DNA of 8,195 nucleotides. Source: Bacillota bacterium (GTDB lineage Bacteria; Bacillota; Clostridia; Christensenellales; CAG-138). The translations under genes and the position numbers were made by a program. Location of the stretch: contig JAEXTB010000174.1 in NCBI GenBank assembly GCA_023453725.1, positions 1 to 8,195 on the forward strand, written 5' to 3'. Below, one piece after another: positions 6,508-8,195 of the stretch (position 1 is its first letter; the number at the start of each line of letters is the position of its first letter). The notes under the pieces are model-generated. The model worked only from the letters and a program-made list of their open reading frames with translations, was not told the origin of the DNA and searched no databases.

Positions 6508-8055
6508 TCACGCGCGGTATGTGAACGAGAAATAATCGGCATATGCGGTTTTATTGAGCAGGTCTACACAGCTGAGCCCTACAAATGCGCCTGTAAAGCC
6601 CGTAGGCGTGGCGTATTCATCAGAGAGTTTCGTGGCATCAAGCCGGTAGGGAATTTCGTGATAGACCTTTCCGTCCACCGAGTAAGAAAATGTCCCATAG
6701 CGCCCGCTCATGGAAAGCTTCAGATATACTTCATCCCCAATGGGGATTTCGTGGTCCCCCAACGGCATAGAGAACTGAAATTTATCAAAGGCCAGTATAC
6801 CGAGCGTCTTGCAGCCGCGTTCTTCATCATACGCTACGCGCAGAAAATACTGGTTTTCCTCATTGTACCGGTAAATGAGCCCTGCCATTTGCTGAAAATG
6901 GTCAAATGAAAATCGCATATGCGTTGTGGCCTCAAAACTAAAATCGCACTGACGGCGCACAAGCATGTTCTGATCATGGAGCGACGCAATAGACTCCCCA
7001 CCGTATAAGCGCAAGATCCCATCCATAACATCATACCTGGCGGGCACCCTGAGCGACAGAAAATCAAGCCCAAGCCGCCCGGAGGCAAAGTCATATTCTG
7101 CGGACTTATGGGCGCTTTTTTCTCCATAGCCCTCAAACACTTTGGGAGGAACGAGCGTGCCGTTTTTTAAGTAAGGCCAGTCCCGTTTCCATACCACCTC
7201 GCTGATTGCGGTCTCACGTCCCAGCGGGCAGGACATGGTTCTGTCAATGGGCCGTCCGCATAAAAACGCCGTCCACCAGCGCCCGTCTGGGCCTTCGCAA
7301 ATGCTTCCGTGGCCTGTTTTTTGCAGGTATGCGCCCGGCGCGTTCTGGGTGCTTACCAGATAGAGGTTGGGGTGCTGCTCATACGGACCCCATATGTTTT
7401 TTGCCCGGGATACCGATTCCGCGTGCTCATAGGACGTACCGCCCTCGGCGCAAAGAAGATAGTAATACCCGTTTCGCTTATACAGATGCGGACCTTCCAC
7501 CAGCCCTCTTACTGTGCCGCGGAATATTTTTCGGGTCTCGGAAACCGGTTTCAATGTCACCGAGTCAAGCTCGGTAAGCAATATACCCGTGAACTTCGCG
7601 TCGCCCGCCTTGCGGTAATCCCACTCCATATTCACAAAGTATTTCCGCCCATCCTCATCGTGAAAAAGCGAAGGATCAAACCCGGAGCTGTTCACATAAA
7701 CAGGATCGCTCCACGGGCCGGTGATGGAGGGCGCTGTCGTAATATAGTTGTACGCATCCTTAAACGGATCCCTCGCCCACAACTTGACGTCGGTGTACAC
7801 CAGGTAAAACAGCCCGTTGCAATAGCTTAGGCACGGTGCCCAGACGCCGCCGGACTGCGGATTGCCCCGCATATCCAACAACCTTTTTTCATTGAGCGGG
7901 TAGCACACCGTTTCCCAGTTGGCAAGATCACGGGATGCGGAAATGCTTACACCGGGATAATATTCAAACGTTGAATTCGCGATATAAAATGTGCCGTCCA
8001 CACAGATCATGCTTGGATCCGGATGAAATCCGGGCAGTACTGGATTTTTAATCAA
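6508..8055 (-). CDS. GH43 beta-xylosidase (xylan 1,4-beta-xylosidase), cytoplasmic
   Basis: This 515-residue glycoside hydrolase family 43 enzyme should release xylose from the non-reducing ends of xylo-oligosaccharides. The N-terminal five-bladed propeller (about 1-310) carries the three acidic residues: general base Asp13 in GFHPDPS, the pKa-tuning Asp127 in SGFDPS, and general acid Glu187 in VEGPHLY. The C-terminal part (about 320-515) is the beta-sandwich seen in two-domain GH43 xylosidases, with FQQMAGLIYRYNEENQYFLR at about 387-406. There is no signal peptide, so it acts inside the cell on imported oligomers. The start is TTG at 8055: an in-frame TGA lies three codons upstream, the first internal ATG (Met16) is already past Asp13, and AAGGTG lies 7 bases upstream of the TTG. 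Some relatives also cleave arabinofuranosides, so mixed activity is possible. It lies 28 bp after a CUT1 permease gene and is surely in the same operon. Confidence 0.95.
   Translation of the reverse strand: MIKNPVLPGFHPDPSMICVDGTFYIANSTFEYYPGVSISASRDLANWETVCYPLNEKRLLDMRGNPQSGGVWAPCLSYCNGLFYLVYTDVKLWARDPFKDAYNYITTAPSITGPWSDPVYVNSSGFDPSLFHDEDGRKYFVNMEWDYRKAGDAKFTGILLTELDSVTLKPVSETRKIFRGTVRGLVEGPHLYKRNGYYYLLCAEGGTSYEHAESVSRAKNIWGPYEQHPNLYLVSTQNAPGAYLQKTGHGSICEGPDGRWWTAFLCGRPIDRTMSCPLGRETAISEVVWKRDWPYLKNGTLVPPKVFEGYGEKSAHKSAEYDFASGRLGLDFLSLRVPARYDVMDGILRLYGGESIASLHDQNMLVRRQCDFSFEATTHMRFSFDHFQQMAGLIYRYNEENQYFLRVAYDEERGCKTLGILAFDKFQFSMPLGDHEIPIGDEVYLKLSMSGRYGTFSYSVDGKVYHEIPYRLDATKLSDEYATPTGFTGAFVGLSCVDLLNKTAYADYFSFTYRA
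7541..7552. promoter_or_regulatory. Second LacI-type operator candidate, inside the GH43 gene
   Basis: GAAACCGGTTTC is a perfect 12-bp palindrome with the same 10-bp core as the site at 6493-6502, 1,049 bp away centre to centre. It lies in codons for LKPV of the xylosidase. It could be an auxiliary intragenic operator, but coding constraint alone may also produce it. Confidence 0.35.
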
Positions 8056-8083
8056 TGTAAATCACCTTGCCGTTCAAATTGTT

Positions 8084-8195
8084 TTATTCCTTAAGCGCGC
8101 CCATCGCCATGCCGTTGATGATGTATTTAGAGAATATCGCATAAACGATAATGATGGGGACAATGGTCACCGCATGCCCCAAGTAGATGCTCCCA
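8084..8195 (-). CDS. CUT1-family sugar ABC transporter permease (C-terminal end only)
   Basis: Only the last 36 codons are in the window. The gene runs off the right edge and ends with TAA at 8086-8084. The visible peptide holds a final membrane segment (VTIVPIIIVYAIFSKYIING) followed by MAMGALKE, matching the pattern P-I-x-x-V-Y-x-x-F-x-K-Y-I-x-x-G-M-x-x-G-A-x-K at the C-terminus of MalG-type permeases. Such permeases form the inner-membrane channel with a MalF-type partner, a lipoprotein binding protein and a shared ATPase. As it is 28 bp upstream of the GH43 gene on the same strand, import of xylo-oligosaccharides is the likely role. The substrate is inferred only from this neighbour. Confidence 0.88.
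   Translation of the reverse strand, partial: GSIYLGHAVTIVPIIIVYAIFSKYIINGMAMGALKE

Noticed and set aside
6376..6909. 177-codon open frame on the + strand across the GH43 and lacI-type genes
   Set aside because: It is antisense to two clear genes, crosses their boundary, has no ribosome binding site and has no recognisable domain.
7309..7830. 173-codon open frame on the + strand opposite GH43
   Set aside because: It is a shadow of the GH43 coding frame with no start signal or motif.

Overview
The window looks like part of a xylan/xylo-oligosaccharide utilisation locus from a mid-GC member of the Bacillota, most likely class Clostridia. This is inferred from AGGAGG-type ribosome binding sites, GTG and TTG starts, the clostridial type of linker in the multidrug-type ABC half-transporter, and the YesL-like (DUF624) and CPBP proteins. 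No rRNA, tRNA, CRISPR array, insertion sequence or phage gene is visible.

Left side, + strand. Bases 1-956 hold the 3' end of an exporter-type ABC transporter. A hairpin-rich 263-bp gap (957-1219) follows, with a T-tailed terminator and then a good sigma-70 promoter. Next come an AraC-family regulator (1220-2179) and, 180 bp later, xylose isomerase xylA (2360-3670), which ends at a GCAA-loop hairpin. A separate promoter then drives a CPBP-type membrane protease gene (3847-4652) whose first about 28-34 codons lie in a different frame from the rest, so it is frameshifted as given. A strong, probably bidirectional terminator (4687-4711) closes this half.

Right side, - strand, read from the right edge inward. 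There is the last 36 codons of a CUT1 sugar ABC permease, a GH43 beta-xylosidase with a TTG start (8055-6508), a LacI-family regulator with a GTG start (6446-5433), and a DUF624/YesL-like membrane protein (5407-4739). The gaps are 28, 61 and 25 bp. The 61-bp gap holds a promoter whose spacer contains the palindrome AAACCGGTTT. A second exact copy of this palindrome, extended to 12 bp, lies inside the GH43 gene.

Working model (inference): the CUT1 transporter imports xylo-oligosaccharides, cytoplasmic GH43 releases xylose, and XylA converts it to xylulose. Xylulokinase is not in the window. The AraC protein probably activates xylA and the LacI protein probably represses its own transcript and perhaps the xylosidase operon. 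I see no clearly new biological system. The points most worth a second look are the paired LacI-type operators, the structured gap before araC, the atypical xylA promoter and the frameshifted CPBP gene.
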